This document shows, in pieces, positions 54,066 through 62,320 of a stretch of DNA of 64,000 bases. The stretch is from Bacteroidota bacterium (lineage in GTDB: Bacteria > Bacteroidota > Bacteroidia > 2-12-FULL-35-15): the NCBI GenBank assembly GCA_029237775.1, contig JAQZBR010000006.1, positions 1-64,000 on the forward strand, read 5' to 3'. The position numbers were made by a program, and so were the translations under genes. Every line of letters begins with the position of its first letter. Position 1 is the stretch's first letter. Under the pieces are notes generated by a model. The model worked only from the letters and a program-made list of their open reading frames with translations, was not told the DNA's origin and did no database searches.

Positions 54066-55169
54066 TCAAACCTCCCGCAAACATTCACTAATATTCTTCA
54101 AGCCCTGCGTAAGCTCTGCGTTAGAAGGCCATCCAAAACCTATCCGCATATAATGCGCAGGCATTTCAAACCAGTGGCCCGGCCCGACAAATGTCTGATA
54201 CTTTGAATTGAGTAGAGTGTAAAATTTCTTCATATGTATGTTTTCTCCGTTCACGATGCGCGGGAAGCAGACAACACCGCCCTGCGGAAAGATCATCTCC
54301 ATGCGGGTTTCGATTTTGATCCAGTCGAGGAGGACTGTATGGTTTTTTAGAACATGGTCTTTAATGGAGTTGAAGTAATGATCCTTTTTCAAAAGATACT
54401 GAAAGGCGATCTCTTCATCTATCACCGAGTTGCATAAAAAGATCTGCTCTTTTGCTGCGAGGAATTTTTCGAATAAAGTATCATCCTGTGTAATGAGCCA
54501 ACCGATTCGGATCCCGGGAAGGCCATAAGCTTTTGATACGGAACAAACAGTGATCATGCTCGGGTGTAATGAAGCTGCAATAGGGTAGATTTCCGAGCGG
54601 CTCAGTTCACGGTATGTTTCATCAACTAATAAATAGCAATTATTTTTTGCTGCAAGCTCTGCAAGCTGCATTAATGTATCCTTCGGAATTACCATTCCGG
54701 TGGGATTATGCGGATGTGTGACGCTTATTAATTTTGTGTTTGCTTTTATTTTAGAGCGGATATCCGCAACGGAGATCTCGAAGTTGCTTTCAAAATGCAC
54801 GTCCGAATACGAGATCTCACAACCGATGGCTCTTGGTGTTTCAATATTGGAAGCGTAGTTCGGACGAATCACGATGAGGTGATCTTCTTTTTCCAGTAAG
54901 GTAGTAGCAACAATGAATACCGCAGAGGCAGCGCCTGCTGTTATTAAAATATTGTCCTGACTGATATTCGCATTGCCGTTTGCAATGAGTTCCCGTAATT
55001 CGGGTTTGCCGAGGTGATCCCCGTAACAAAGTTTAAGCTCGTTAATGTCGAGCTTGATGCTGTTGAACACAGTGTCAGAGATGGAGCTTTCGGTAAGGTT
55101 ATATTTTACATTGTCGTATCCCAGCTGTTCCGGGGATTCGATCTCGATAGGCATCCGCTTGTAGTCCAT
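54066..55169 (-). CDS. PLP-dependent aminotransferase, class I/II
   Basis: 367-residue fold-type I aminotransferase. Visible are ITAGAASAVFI, the SVTHPHNPTGMVIP block, the LLVDETY Asp/Tyr pair that contacts PLP, and the catalytic Lys in CSVSKAYGLPGIRIGW (near 215). The C-terminal part includes MRIGFG (substrate-binding Arg). The exact amino acid is not recognisable; family members include histidinol-phosphate and aspartate/aromatic aminotransferases. It is not in an obvious biosynthetic operon. Confidence 0.88.
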   Translation of the reverse strand: MDYKRMPIEIESPEQLGYDNVKYNLTESSISDTVFNSIKLDINELKLCYGDHLGKPELRELIANGNANISQDNILITAGAASAVFIVATTLLEKEDHLIVIRPNYASNIETPRAIGCEISYSDVHFESNFEISVADIRSKIKANTKLISVTHPHNPTGMVIPKDTLMQLAELAAKNNCYLLVDETYRELSRSEIYPIAASLHPSMITVCSVSKAYGLPGIRIGWLITQDDTLFEKFLAAKEQIFLCNSVIDEEIAFQYLLKKDHYFNSIKDHVLKNHTVLLDWIKIETRMEMIFPQGGVVCFPRIVNGENIHMKKFYTLLNSKYQTFVGPGHWFEMPAHYMRIGFGWPSNAELTQGLKNISECLREV

Positions 55170-55250
55170 GCACTAATTTATGATTTATTCCTGAAAAGGT
55201 AGAAGGTAAATGGCAGCATAGGTTGCAGTCCAGTTACACATATAAATTTA

Positions 55251-55784
55251 TTAAAAAAAAGCGTAAGCGCCTCTTATATGCCTGCTTCTGATTCGGATAA
55301 AAGGGAATCTCTTTGAGCGGTAAATACCATATTTCCCTATTGTGGTGATACGTCTTGATTTGAACCTTGGTGCGGGTTCTTCTTTATCTGTAATGACTTC
55401 GACAGGAATTTCATTCTCGACTCTGATATTGGGGATAGAGTCATTGCACTTACCGGTGATCTCACACTTTACTTCAGGACGATAATGCTGAGCATGCAAT
55501 GAGGTTGTTTCCAGACCAAAGTATGCAGCTATTGTAGCGATCCAATACCTTGCTTTTTTGAGTGATGTGAATTCTATGGGGGTAAGATCTTCGGTTTGCT
55601 CTACCCTGAAATTACCGCAGGCAACTCCATCTCTGGTTTTCGCACGGATCTGTTCTATGCTCATATCGGAAAAATCGAAAACTTCATGCTGGCAGCTATC
55701 ACAGAACCTGCCGTTGGCTGATGATTTCATGTGTTCCCATTTCTGCTTACACGTGAATTTCATTTGGATGTGTTGTTCAGGCAT
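55251..55784 (-). CDS. Cys4 N-terminal-domain membrane protein
   Basis: 177 residues. The N-terminal domain (about 1-65) has four cysteines, C12, C28, C31 and C56, in the pattern C...GRFCDSC...(V)ACGNFR, a likely zinc site or small Fe-S site. A hydrophobic stretch (about 80-96, ARYWIATIAAYFG) is one TM helix, and the Arg-rich tail IGKYGIYRSKRFPFIR follows. Bacteroidota carry several such proteins, often with a carboxypeptidase-like domain after the TM; here that part is absent. A broken paralogue lies 20 bases upstream. Function unknown. Confidence 0.7.
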   Translation of the reverse strand: MPEQHIQMKFTCKQKWEHMKSSANGRFCDSCQHEVFDFSDMSIEQIRAKTRDGVACGNFRVEQTEDLTPIEFTSLKKARYWIATIAAYFGLETTSLHAQHYRPEVKCEITGKCNDSIPNIRVENEIPVEVITDKEEPAPRFKSRRITTIGKYGIYRSKRFPFIRIRSRHIRGAYAFF

Positions 55785-55803
55785 GTGCTTCTGTATTTAG
55801 TTA

Positions 55804-56324
55804 TTAAAAATATCCGCTCACGTAATACCTTCTTTTTTTTACAATAAAAGGAAATTTCTTTGTCAGGTAATATCTGCTCTTTCCGATCTTTAATCCGGTT
55901 TTCTTAGGTAAAACATTTGCATTGTTTGTCACAGTCTCTTCAGTAATATCTGTCTTAATTGTATCCTTACAGTTTCAACGCAGTTTCTTCCGGTAATTTC
56001 TGTTCGCACTAATTGACGGCAAGTAGTTTGTGCTTTGGCAGTTTCCAGTACCAGGTATGTTCCAAGTGCCGCAAGCCAGTATCTTGCTTTTTTAAAGATC
56101 CTGAACTCGATCAGTTTGATATCTTCGGTCTGCTCGATCCTGAAATGGCCGCAGACTTTTTCACCTTTTGCTTTTATCGCATGTATCTGTCCGAGGCTCG
56201 TATTTGTAAAATCAAACACTTCATGCTTGCAGCTATCGCAAAAACGCCCATTTGCTGAAGCTTTCATGTCATCCCATTCCTGGTTGCATATGAATTTCAT
56301 TTGGATATGTTTATTTGCCGCCAT
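55804..56324 (-). pseudogene. Paralogue of the Cys4 membrane protein, frameshifted by an 11-bp duplication
   Basis: The N-terminal 108 codons match the downstream paralogue (C13, C29, C32, C58; GRFCDSC; the ARYWLAALGTYL TM stretch). After EITGRNC the frame is lost and ends at 55929 as 131 residues. The original tail is present in another frame down to 55804 (KIGKSRYYLTKKFPFIV...). The break is an exact 11-bp direct duplication with CAGTTTC at 55970-55976 and 55981-55987; removing one 11-bp unit restores a continuous frame that aligns with the paralogue. It could be a real pseudogene, a recent mutation or a sequencing error. Confidence 0.8.
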
Positions 56325-56370
56325 CTTTTAGGAATATTAAGGATTTTGGTTTGATATAACAAACTAAAGC

Positions 56371-56430
56371 TTATTTGATGGGAAGACGGAGATTGATAGT
56401 AAAGGTTGCTCCAGAACGGTTTCCATGTAT
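56371..56430 (-). pseudogene. Remnant of a histidine kinase C-terminus
   Basis: A 19-codon stretch ends in a stop and encodes IHGNRSGATFTINLRLPIK. The GATFTI.LRLP pattern matches the end of HATPase_c domains. An in-frame stop lies just upstream, so this appears to be a leftover fragment of a kinase. Confidence 0.4.
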
Positions 56431-56532
56431 CTATCCATTATAAAGGTGCGTTTCTTACAATTTTCAATGAATCAATTCCATTTTTCTGCTCACTATATAT
56501 TAGTGAGCATTCATTAAGTTGATTAATGACAA

Positions 56533-57555
56533 TTACTTCAATTTCTTCATCCATTTCTCAATAACGAATTTCCAATTTTGATTAGTTGCTTTATAATCCT
56601 CTTTCCCTAAAACTTGCCTAGAAAAACCAATTATTTCAGTGGGCATTTCATCAACTTGATTAGTATATCCGTTTTTCTTTAAATCCTCCGCAATTTCATG
56701 TATATATGGTTTGATGAATTTAATATCTTCTTCCAACTCAGCGAAGGTAATGTCATTCTTAACAGCATCCTCAAAAGTCGTATTCAAATAAAAGCCTTCG
56801 GCCGGTGGCATTTCGGGGAAGTGGAAGTTTAAAAAAGCTAAGAAACTGTCTAAATTAAAATCTTGGGTGACATCGAATTTGTTCTCATTCCTAGTTTTTT
56901 CCGCAATATCTTTTCTGTATTCAGTTATTCCATCTCTTAATTCTTCAAATTGCTCATCTGCCTCTTCGAATTTAGCACTGAGTCGGAATAGTTTTCTTTG
57001 AAAGTTAAAAGGGACTTGAGCATCGCTTTTGTAGTTCAATTTGTGTTCGATTTCTGCCCATGCATGCATTAAGATTGTTCTTATTTGTATTTCCGCCTTG
57101 TAGTTTTGTAGGCCACGATAATTAGGAGTTGCAGTCCAATTGTCATTGATTTTAACTATGTTATGAACCGATCTATATGCGAATTCTTTTAATCCAAGCG
57201 AATCTGATTTGTTTTCCGATTCTAATACATTAAGCTCCTTTTTTATAATGTTTTCGATTTTTTCAATATCTGAGGCATAATAGCAAATTATTCTTATGCC
57301 ACAGATGTCTTCAGTTTCATTAAAGGGGTCTTTATAATTTTTTCGGCCAACTTTTTCAAAATATGATTCAAAATCCTTTACTCTGTGATAAACACTGAGG
57401 TATGGTATCTTTTCAGCTTCCAAAAAGGATTTTAATGCTTCTTCTAAATTTTTGCCCAGCTTAGAATATTGACTTTGTAATCTATTATATTCGTCATTTA
57501 ATTCTTTTTTACTTTTCATATCATATATTATTTTATCTCTATAAGATAGTTTCAT
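56533..57555 (-). CDS. RelA/SpoT-type nucleotide synthetase with extra C-terminal domain
   Basis: 340 residues. The synthetase domain (about 35-180) is complete: HRVK (57-60), EDICGIRI (catalytic-region Asp83), YRSVH (127-131), EIQIRT (155-160) and HAWAEIEHKLNYK (164-176). There is no HD hydrolase domain and no TGS/ACT, so it can make but not degrade its product. Residues 180-340 form an unrecognised helical domain with long charged segments. Its class could be a small alarmone synthetase or a toxSAS (toxic synthetase producing e.g. (p)ppApp or modifying RNA). Neighbouring TIR and ATPase genes favour a defence role; no antitoxin is recognised. Confidence 0.85.
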   Translation of the reverse strand: MKLSYRDKIIYDMKSKKELNDEYNRLQSQYSKLGKNLEEALKSFLEAEKIPYLSVYHRVKDFESYFEKVGRKNYKDPFNETEDICGIRIICYYASDIEKIENIIKKELNVLESENKSDSLGLKEFAYRSVHNIVKINDNWTATPNYRGLQNYKAEIQIRTILMHAWAEIEHKLNYKSDAQVPFNFQRKLFRLSAKFEEADEQFEELRDGITEYRKDIAEKTRNENKFDVTQDFNLDSFLAFLNFHFPEMPPAEGFYLNTTFEDAVKNDITFAELEEDIKFIKPYIHEIAEDLKKNGYTNQVDEMPTEIIGFSRQVLGKEDYKATNQNWKFVIEKWMKKLK

Positions 57556-57804
57556 TATTATTCATTGACACTAACCTGGACTTCACACGGTGAATTATTA
57601 AACTATTCACATTAATTCTAGGTCAATTTCACAATGTTTGGTAAACTCCCTTTTGTTGCTAGTGTTCCATAGTCCATGGTGTATAAGGTATTTTCAAAAT
57701 CTATACTACTCGCAAAATTTATTACCATTTATCATTTTTGTTTCTTTGTAATTAGACTCAATGCGGCATGAATTGGTTGCGAGGTAGTAATAGAAACATT
57801 TACA
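57556..57804. other. Gap between TIR and RelA-like genes with two tiny ORFs
   Basis: 249 bases, A/T-rich. A 27-aa frame (minus, 57732-57815) overlaps the end of the TIR gene by 11 bases. A 36-aa frame (minus, 57618-57728) starts just beyond it after two in-frame stops. Neither has a recognised motif. They are the only candidates for small partner proteins of the RelA-like gene, which otherwise has none. Confidence 0.2.
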
Positions 57805-58893
57805 TTATCTTTCATTTATTATTGTTCTAATTTGGTCACATGCGTCACTCACTGCAGATTGTAAATTTGTATTTGTTGGATCATAGTCCAAGGATGTAAT
57901 TCCCAAAACGTCAGTCATAATTTTAATATCAACTCCTCTTGGTACTATGAAAAACGCTTTGTTCCTTGTATGTCGGCCAAGGAACATCCCGTATTCAAAA
58001 ATCACGTTGTCTCGTGGTATTTTAGAAATCTGCCCTCTGGTAAAAATATTGTCATCTGGTGTAAATACAAAAATGCCATACTCATATTTACCTAACATAT
58101 TCTCAAGTACCTCAATATATGCTTGTCCCGGTCTGTCAAACAAGCCGTCAGCCCACGTGTCCACGTGTGCGTCAAATTTCAATGCAGTTTTAATTTTCCT
58201 TGCAACGTCAAGCCCTTCAGTCGAAGAACCAATAAATATTTTTCTTTTATAGCTCTCGGTTTCTGCACACTCGTTTAGGATTCTACCAGACTTTGAAAGT
58301 AAACAGTCTATAGCATGCATTTGGTGTTCAGAAAATGAATATTGTCCGTTTATAATTTCACGTCTACAATCATCACAGATTGCATTTGGTCGCATGCTTT
58401 TTAGAATGTCTATTTTTTGTTGCATGAAGTCAAACAGGCATCCATTTTTTGAAGGAGTGTCGTGATTGAATTTCTCTTTGAGTATAAATTTCAATATCCC
58501 TCTTGCAAAATAGTATAAGAAATAAGAGATCATTTTTTCTTTTGGGATAATAGTGGTGGCAACGTTGTTTGTTGTCACTATAGATATCCCATTTTCCAAA
58601 TCTGAGTCTGCAAATAAGTTTGTCCAGCCGTTTGCTTTGAGTGGTGAATTAGTATAGAAGAAGATGTAGGGATAAAACCCTTTTAGAGCTTGCTTTGTTT
58701 CATATGCTTTTGGTAAGAACTCTTCACAGTCGATTTCTTCAAAATTCAAAAACTGAAACTTACGGCTTATCTCACTTGGTACTTTTGTAAATAAAAATTC
58801 GCTTTGAATTCCGTTTGCAATCGTAATTGCATTTTCAAGTTCTAAATTGAATTCTGTATTGAAGTTTACTATGTCTACGGGCAGCTTACTCAT
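57805..58893 (-). CDS. TIR-domain NADase-like protein with metzincin-like N-terminal region
   Basis: 362 residues. The C-terminal domain (about 217-345) is a TIR-like nucleotide-binding domain of the CAP12/Pycsar type: KIFIGSSTEGLDVARKI, DTWADGLF, FVFTPDD, RDNVIFEYGMFLGR (putative catalytic Glu300) and VLGITSLDYD. Family members cleave NAD+ in CBASS and Pycsar defence. The N-terminal 215 residues are unusual: FARGILKFILKEKFNHD (125-145) is followed by GCLFDF (151-156) and ICDDC (172-176), which resembles the metzincin/archaemetzincin C-terminal block (C...C..C) without an HEXXH catalytic helix. No cyclase is adjacent, so activation must be different or indirect. Confidence 0.88.
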   Translation of the reverse strand: MSKLPVDIVNFNTEFNLELENAITIANGIQSEFLFTKVPSEISRKFQFLNFEEIDCEEFLPKAYETKQALKGFYPYIFFYTNSPLKANGWTNLFADSDLENGISIVTTNNVATTIIPKEKMISYFLYYFARGILKFILKEKFNHDTPSKNGCLFDFMQQKIDILKSMRPNAICDDCRREIINGQYSFSEHQMHAIDCLLSKSGRILNECAETESYKRKIFIGSSTEGLDVARKIKTALKFDAHVDTWADGLFDRPGQAYIEVLENMLGKYEYGIFVFTPDDNIFTRGQISKIPRDNVIFEYGMFLGRHTRNKAFFIVPRGVDIKIMTDVLGITSLDYDPTNTNLQSAVSDACDQIRTIINER

Positions 58894-59048
58894 ATGTCGC
58901 CATTTTATTTATTGGTAATTATGTTTTGCGATCTAGTGTGCGGTTTTTTATTAAAATTACAGTTACGAACCTATATTTCACATACAATCAAATTTGTTGC
59001 GCAGAATGCTTGCATTTCCCAGACCTCTGTTAGTGGCTGGGCATTTCA

Positions 59049-60581
59049 CTATGGTAATGCCTGTATAAAGCTTCGCATTAAATCTACTGAATCACTTAGT
59101 TGTTGAAATGTATATCTAGTATTATTTGTGTTTTCCGGATGGTGAATTTGGTGTCTAATGTAGTCTGTCAAAATTACATTCTCAACAACAATTGTCACTC
59201 CGTCTTTTTTAAGTCTGTTGTATGGCATAATTGTTTTTCCATTTCTAAAACTTTCCATTTCGCTTTCCAATTCAATGTAGCCATACAATTCGTTGTGGTA
59301 TTCTTCCGTGATTTCGGAAAATGCTAAAAAGTTTACTTCATTCAAAGATGGATATGGCAAACTGTTAGGTAACACATTTTCAATAGTCTTGGTCGTGCTG
59401 TTAGACTTTACAAGTCTTAAGTGTTGAAACTCTAACTCTTTAACCAAGGCAGCGCTATGAGTTGTGATGATGACTTGTGTGTTTGCGATTATTGAGAGAT
59501 CTAAAAATGCTTTAATAAGTTTTCTCTGGTGTTCAGTATGTTGTGACGTTTCCGGCTCTTCAATTGCGTAGATGATGCTTGGGATGTTTGCCGCCACTTT
59601 TCTCCTTTCGGCTTCAGCTCTAAAAAAATTCAAAAGAATAAGTCTTTTTACACCGCTTCCTCTTTTATTGATTGGAATATTCTCGTCACCTGTGATTGAA
59701 ACACTTTTAAAAACATCAGCCCATTTTAAGCTATCTGTTGCTGGAATAACAGGGTTTAAGCTACTTGCAATTTCAGGATTCATTTCCTGAATTTTTGCTA
59801 ACGTTCGTGTTGCAACATCCTGCAACTGGCTTTTAACTTCTATTGCGATTTCATCGAATTTTGCTTTCAATGTCGCGTTATTTAGAATTTGCTTTACAGC
59901 TTCTTTTAACGGGTCTTGTACTTCATCGTCTCCGTCACTATTTTTTCTGTCAGATTGAAACAATGAGTAAAGAGGCAAATATGTTTGCAATTTGTCCCAA
60001 ATGGATTTTGTGTCGCCTTTGCTTACATCAATTTCAGTGGTGGATAATTGAAGGTCAGAATTAAAATGTTGCCAAATTGCCGCCCGCATTACTGCATTGA
60101 TTGTTTGGTTGCTACAAGTAATGGATTTGTCTCTAAGGATTTTTTGCAGATCCGTATTTTTCTTTGGTAAGAGGTCTTTACAATCGTTGTTCGTTGGATG
60201 ATTAGCTTTTACAAAAATCTTTTCCTTTCCTCCGTTTGAATACTTTTTAATTATTTCAAGTTGGTTGCTTGAGTTTAAAAGATATTCGTTTTGTAAGGTT
60301 GTCTGGTTTGTGCTGTCAATAACGATTGTAGTCGGTAATTCTTCAAAGCAAACCGAAATAATAGTTTCGAGGTCGTCTTCAGCAAGGGCTTGCTTATTTA
60401 CATCGTCTTTGTCAAGTTTTATTACGCCTTTACCATCATTGAAAAAAATGTCTAATGCTTCTAAAACAGTAGATTTTCCGATGTCGTTTTTTCCAACAAA
60501 AGCAGTCAAGTCGCCAAATTCAATCTCAACTTCGTCTTTGTAGCTTCTAAAATTTTTTATTTTGATTGTTTTTATTTTCAT
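59049..60581 (-). CDS. OLD-like ATPase with C-terminal RX4H motif
   Basis: 510 residues, an ABC/SMC-type ATPase. Walker A is GKNDIGKST (30-38), the signature-like RGSGVKRL is at 307-314, Walker B is AIEEPE (339-344) and the H-loop is TTHSAA (373-378). Unlike standard OLD proteins, no TOPRIM nuclease motif follows. Instead the last 80 residues contain R476-HQIH-H481 followed by PEN (482-484), a Rx4H motif of HEPN RNases. A fused RNase activated by ATPase movement is therefore inferred. It lies upstream of the TIR gene, 155 bases apart. Confidence 0.85.
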   Translation of the reverse strand: MKIKTIKIKNFRSYKDEVEIEFGDLTAFVGKNDIGKSTVLEALDIFFNDGKGVIKLDKDDVNKQALAEDDLETIISVCFEELPTTIVIDSTNQTTLQNEYLLNSSNQLEIIKKYSNGGKEKIFVKANHPTNNDCKDLLPKKNTDLQKILRDKSITCSNQTINAVMRAAIWQHFNSDLQLSTTEIDVSKGDTKSIWDKLQTYLPLYSLFQSDRKNSDGDDEVQDPLKEAVKQILNNATLKAKFDEIAIEVKSQLQDVATRTLAKIQEMNPEIASSLNPVIPATDSLKWADVFKSVSITGDENIPINKRGSGVKRLILLNFFRAEAERRKVAANIPSIIYAIEEPETSQHTEHQRKLIKAFLDLSIIANTQVIITTHSAALVKELEFQHLRLVKSNSTTKTIENVLPNSLPYPSLNEVNFLAFSEITEEYHNELYGYIELESEMESFRNGKTIMPYNRLKKDGVTIVVENVILTDYIRHQIHHPENTNNTRYTFQQLSDSVDLMRSFIQALP

Positions 60582-60675
60582 CTGTCAATGTTCTTTATGG
60601 GTGTCTGCTTGCTACTAACTCTTGGCTATGCGCCATATATCGATTTTTACTTATATAATTATTTTTTGATGCTCC

Positions 60676-61266
60676 TCACTTCCTCTTATCCTCCCAACTC
60701 CTAAACCACACACTCTTCCCGCTCAGATCTTTTCCTTTGTCCATAACGTCTTCATCAAAGCGGGTTTTTGCACCGGTCTTTTTATAACCGCGCAGGATTA
60801 GATACCAGCTGCAGTTTTTTAAGTCGTGGCTTTTACAGAAGACCATATTCACCGTAGAGTTTTTTACAAAGAGATGCGTGTTCGCTTCCAGGTCGCTGCC
60901 GCCAAATTCATCTTCTTCTGCAAGGATCTTGAATTTAACAGAGGATCTGTTCATGTACTTTTTCTGGAATTCTTTGGAAGAAGGGATAAAGATCTTTTCT
61001 GCTCCGATGATATCCGTTGTATCACCAAAGCGGTGCAGTTCCAGCTTCAGCTGGTCGTATGAGTTCATGTCATTACTGAAGTTGATTGTGCAGGAGAGAT
61101 CGTTAATAGTAAGACAGTTGACGTACATGCCATCTGTAACCTCGGTCTTACCGTTGTTGATGAAGACGCGCGGTTTGTCTTCCTCCATGAACGCATAAAA
61201 GATCACAAGGATGCATGCACCTGAAAGCTGCTTAATAGTTGATGAAAGATCAATGATCCGTTTCAT
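60676..61266 (-). CDS. Exported or membrane-attached protein of unknown function
   Basis: 196 residues. The N-terminus has a hydrophobic stretch (about 11-26, LSGACILVIFYAF) that could be a signal or membrane anchor. The remainder has beta-rich segments (VFINNGKTEVTDGMYVN, WYLILRGYKKTGA) and ends with charged residues. I recognise no family. It is on the same strand as the ATPase gene (95 bases upstream) but its content looks unrelated to defence. Confidence 0.45.
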   Translation of the reverse strand: MKRIIDLSSTIKQLSGACILVIFYAFMEEDKPRVFINNGKTEVTDGMYVNCLTINDLSCTINFSNDMNSYDQLKLELHRFGDTTDIIGAEKIFIPSSKEFQKKYMNRSSVKFKILAEEDEFGGSDLEANTHLFVKNSTVNMVFCKSHDLKNCSWYLILRGYKKTGAKTRFDEDVMDKGKDLSGKSVWFRSWEDKRK

Positions 61267-61614
61267 GAATTATTTAATAATAGATGTCACAGGAAATTAC
61301 CTGAAACAAATAGATCCGATAAAAAAATATAAGCTAACGCAAATGACCACTGATGGTATTCGCTTTCGAGAGGAGTAGATAACTAAAGCAAAAACAATAA
61401 GTGAATTATGTTCTGAGGCAAATGTAGCAAAGTTTCGGAAAGAGGCAAATTTTATTTTTTACCACTAAGGCGGAAAAGACTCAGTTTTACCACGAAGGCG
61501 CAAAGGCGCGAAGTGGGGAGTTACTAAGGCACCAGGGAACAAAGAAGGGCGCGAAGGGTATCGGAGTCATAAAAGCCCCTCTCCGAAGGGGAGGGGCTGG
61601 GCTGAGGTGTTATT
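61267..61614. other. Gene-free 348-base stretch with hairpin repeats
   Basis: No ORF is supportable. It contains two phrases of the type ACCACTAAGGCGG... and ACCACGAAGGCGCAAAGGCGCG, low-complexity G-rich sequence, and one clear hairpin (next entry). Confidence 0.5.
61574..61598. repeat. GC-rich hairpin, possible terminator or intergenic repeat
   Basis: An 11-bp stem AGCCCCTCTCC (61574-61584) pairs with GGGGAGGGGCT (61588-61598) around loop GAA, with one G-T pair. It lies 17 bases from the stop of the carbonic anhydrase gene. On that minus strand it is followed by an A/T-rich rather than a pure T-tract, so termination is only likely. Confidence 0.55.
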
Positions 61615-62274
61615 CTACTTGACTTTAACCGTTTCTATTTCATTATCCAAATGATAAACTGCATGCAGATCCTCCGGACTCGTAGCGCTTACTTTAAGAT
61701 CATTGATCACACCATCTTTGATATCATACACCCAGCCATGGATATGCAATGACTGTTTCTTTTTCCACGCATTCTGAACGATGGATGATTTACCAAGATC
61801 ACGTACCTGTTCGGTGACATTGAGCTCGACAAATCTTCTTGCTCTTGTATTGGTGTCGCTGATAGAGTCAAGCTCCTTGTGGTGATAACGATAAACGTCC
61901 TTGATATGACGCAGCCAGTTGTCGATGAGGCCGTATTGCTTGTTGCCCATAGCCGCCATCACACCGCCACATTCATAATGTCCGCAGACAATGATGTGCT
62001 TTACTTTTAACACTTCAACTGCATAGGAAAGAACGCTGAGCAGATTCATGTCGCTGTGCACCACCATGTTTGCGATGTTACGGTGAACAAATAATTCACC
62101 GGGCTTTGCACCTGTTATGACTTCGGCTGGTACACGGCTGTCAGAACAACCGATCCATAGATAGTCAGGACTTTGCCCGTTGGCCAGATCATTGAAAAAA
62201 TCAGGGTCATTATTTTTTTTCCGGATCGCCCAGCTCTTATTGTTTTCAAGAAGTTTGCTTATTGATTTTTCCAT
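61615..62274 (-). CDS. can: Beta-class carbonic anhydrase
   Basis: 219-residue zinc enzyme interconverting CO2 and bicarbonate. The zinc ligands are C43 (with D45 and R47 of the CSDSR motif), H99 and C102 (in CGHYECGG). Length and spacing fit the E. coli Can type. It is downstream of a second, different beta carbonic anhydrase and a SulP transporter on the same strand. Confidence 0.95.
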   Translation of the reverse strand: MEKSISKLLENNKSWAIRKKNNDPDFFNDLANGQSPDYLWIGCSDSRVPAEVITGAKPGELFVHRNIANMVVHSDMNLLSVLSYAVEVLKVKHIIVCGHYECGGVMAAMGNKQYGLIDNWLRHIKDVYRYHHKELDSISDTNTRARRFVELNVTEQVRDLGKSSIVQNAWKKKQSLHIHGWVYDIKDGVINDLKVSATSPEDLHAVYHLDNEIETVKVK

Positions 62275-62320
62275 TATGATTTTTTTAAGGACCCGGAATT
62301 GCTCCGGATCCGTTTTGTTT

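Noticed and set aside
57618-57815. Two very short minus-strand ORFs as certain genes
   Set aside because: 27 and 36 codons, no motifs, separated by two in-frame stops; kept only as weak candidates in the gap entry.
56533-60581. A complete CBASS or Pycsar system
   Set aside because: The TIR domain resembles their effector, but no CD-NTase or nucleotidyl cyclase gene is next to it.
61267-61614. Insertion sequence remnant
   Set aside because: Only short hairpins and low-complexity phrases are present; no transposase fragments or terminal inverted repeats.
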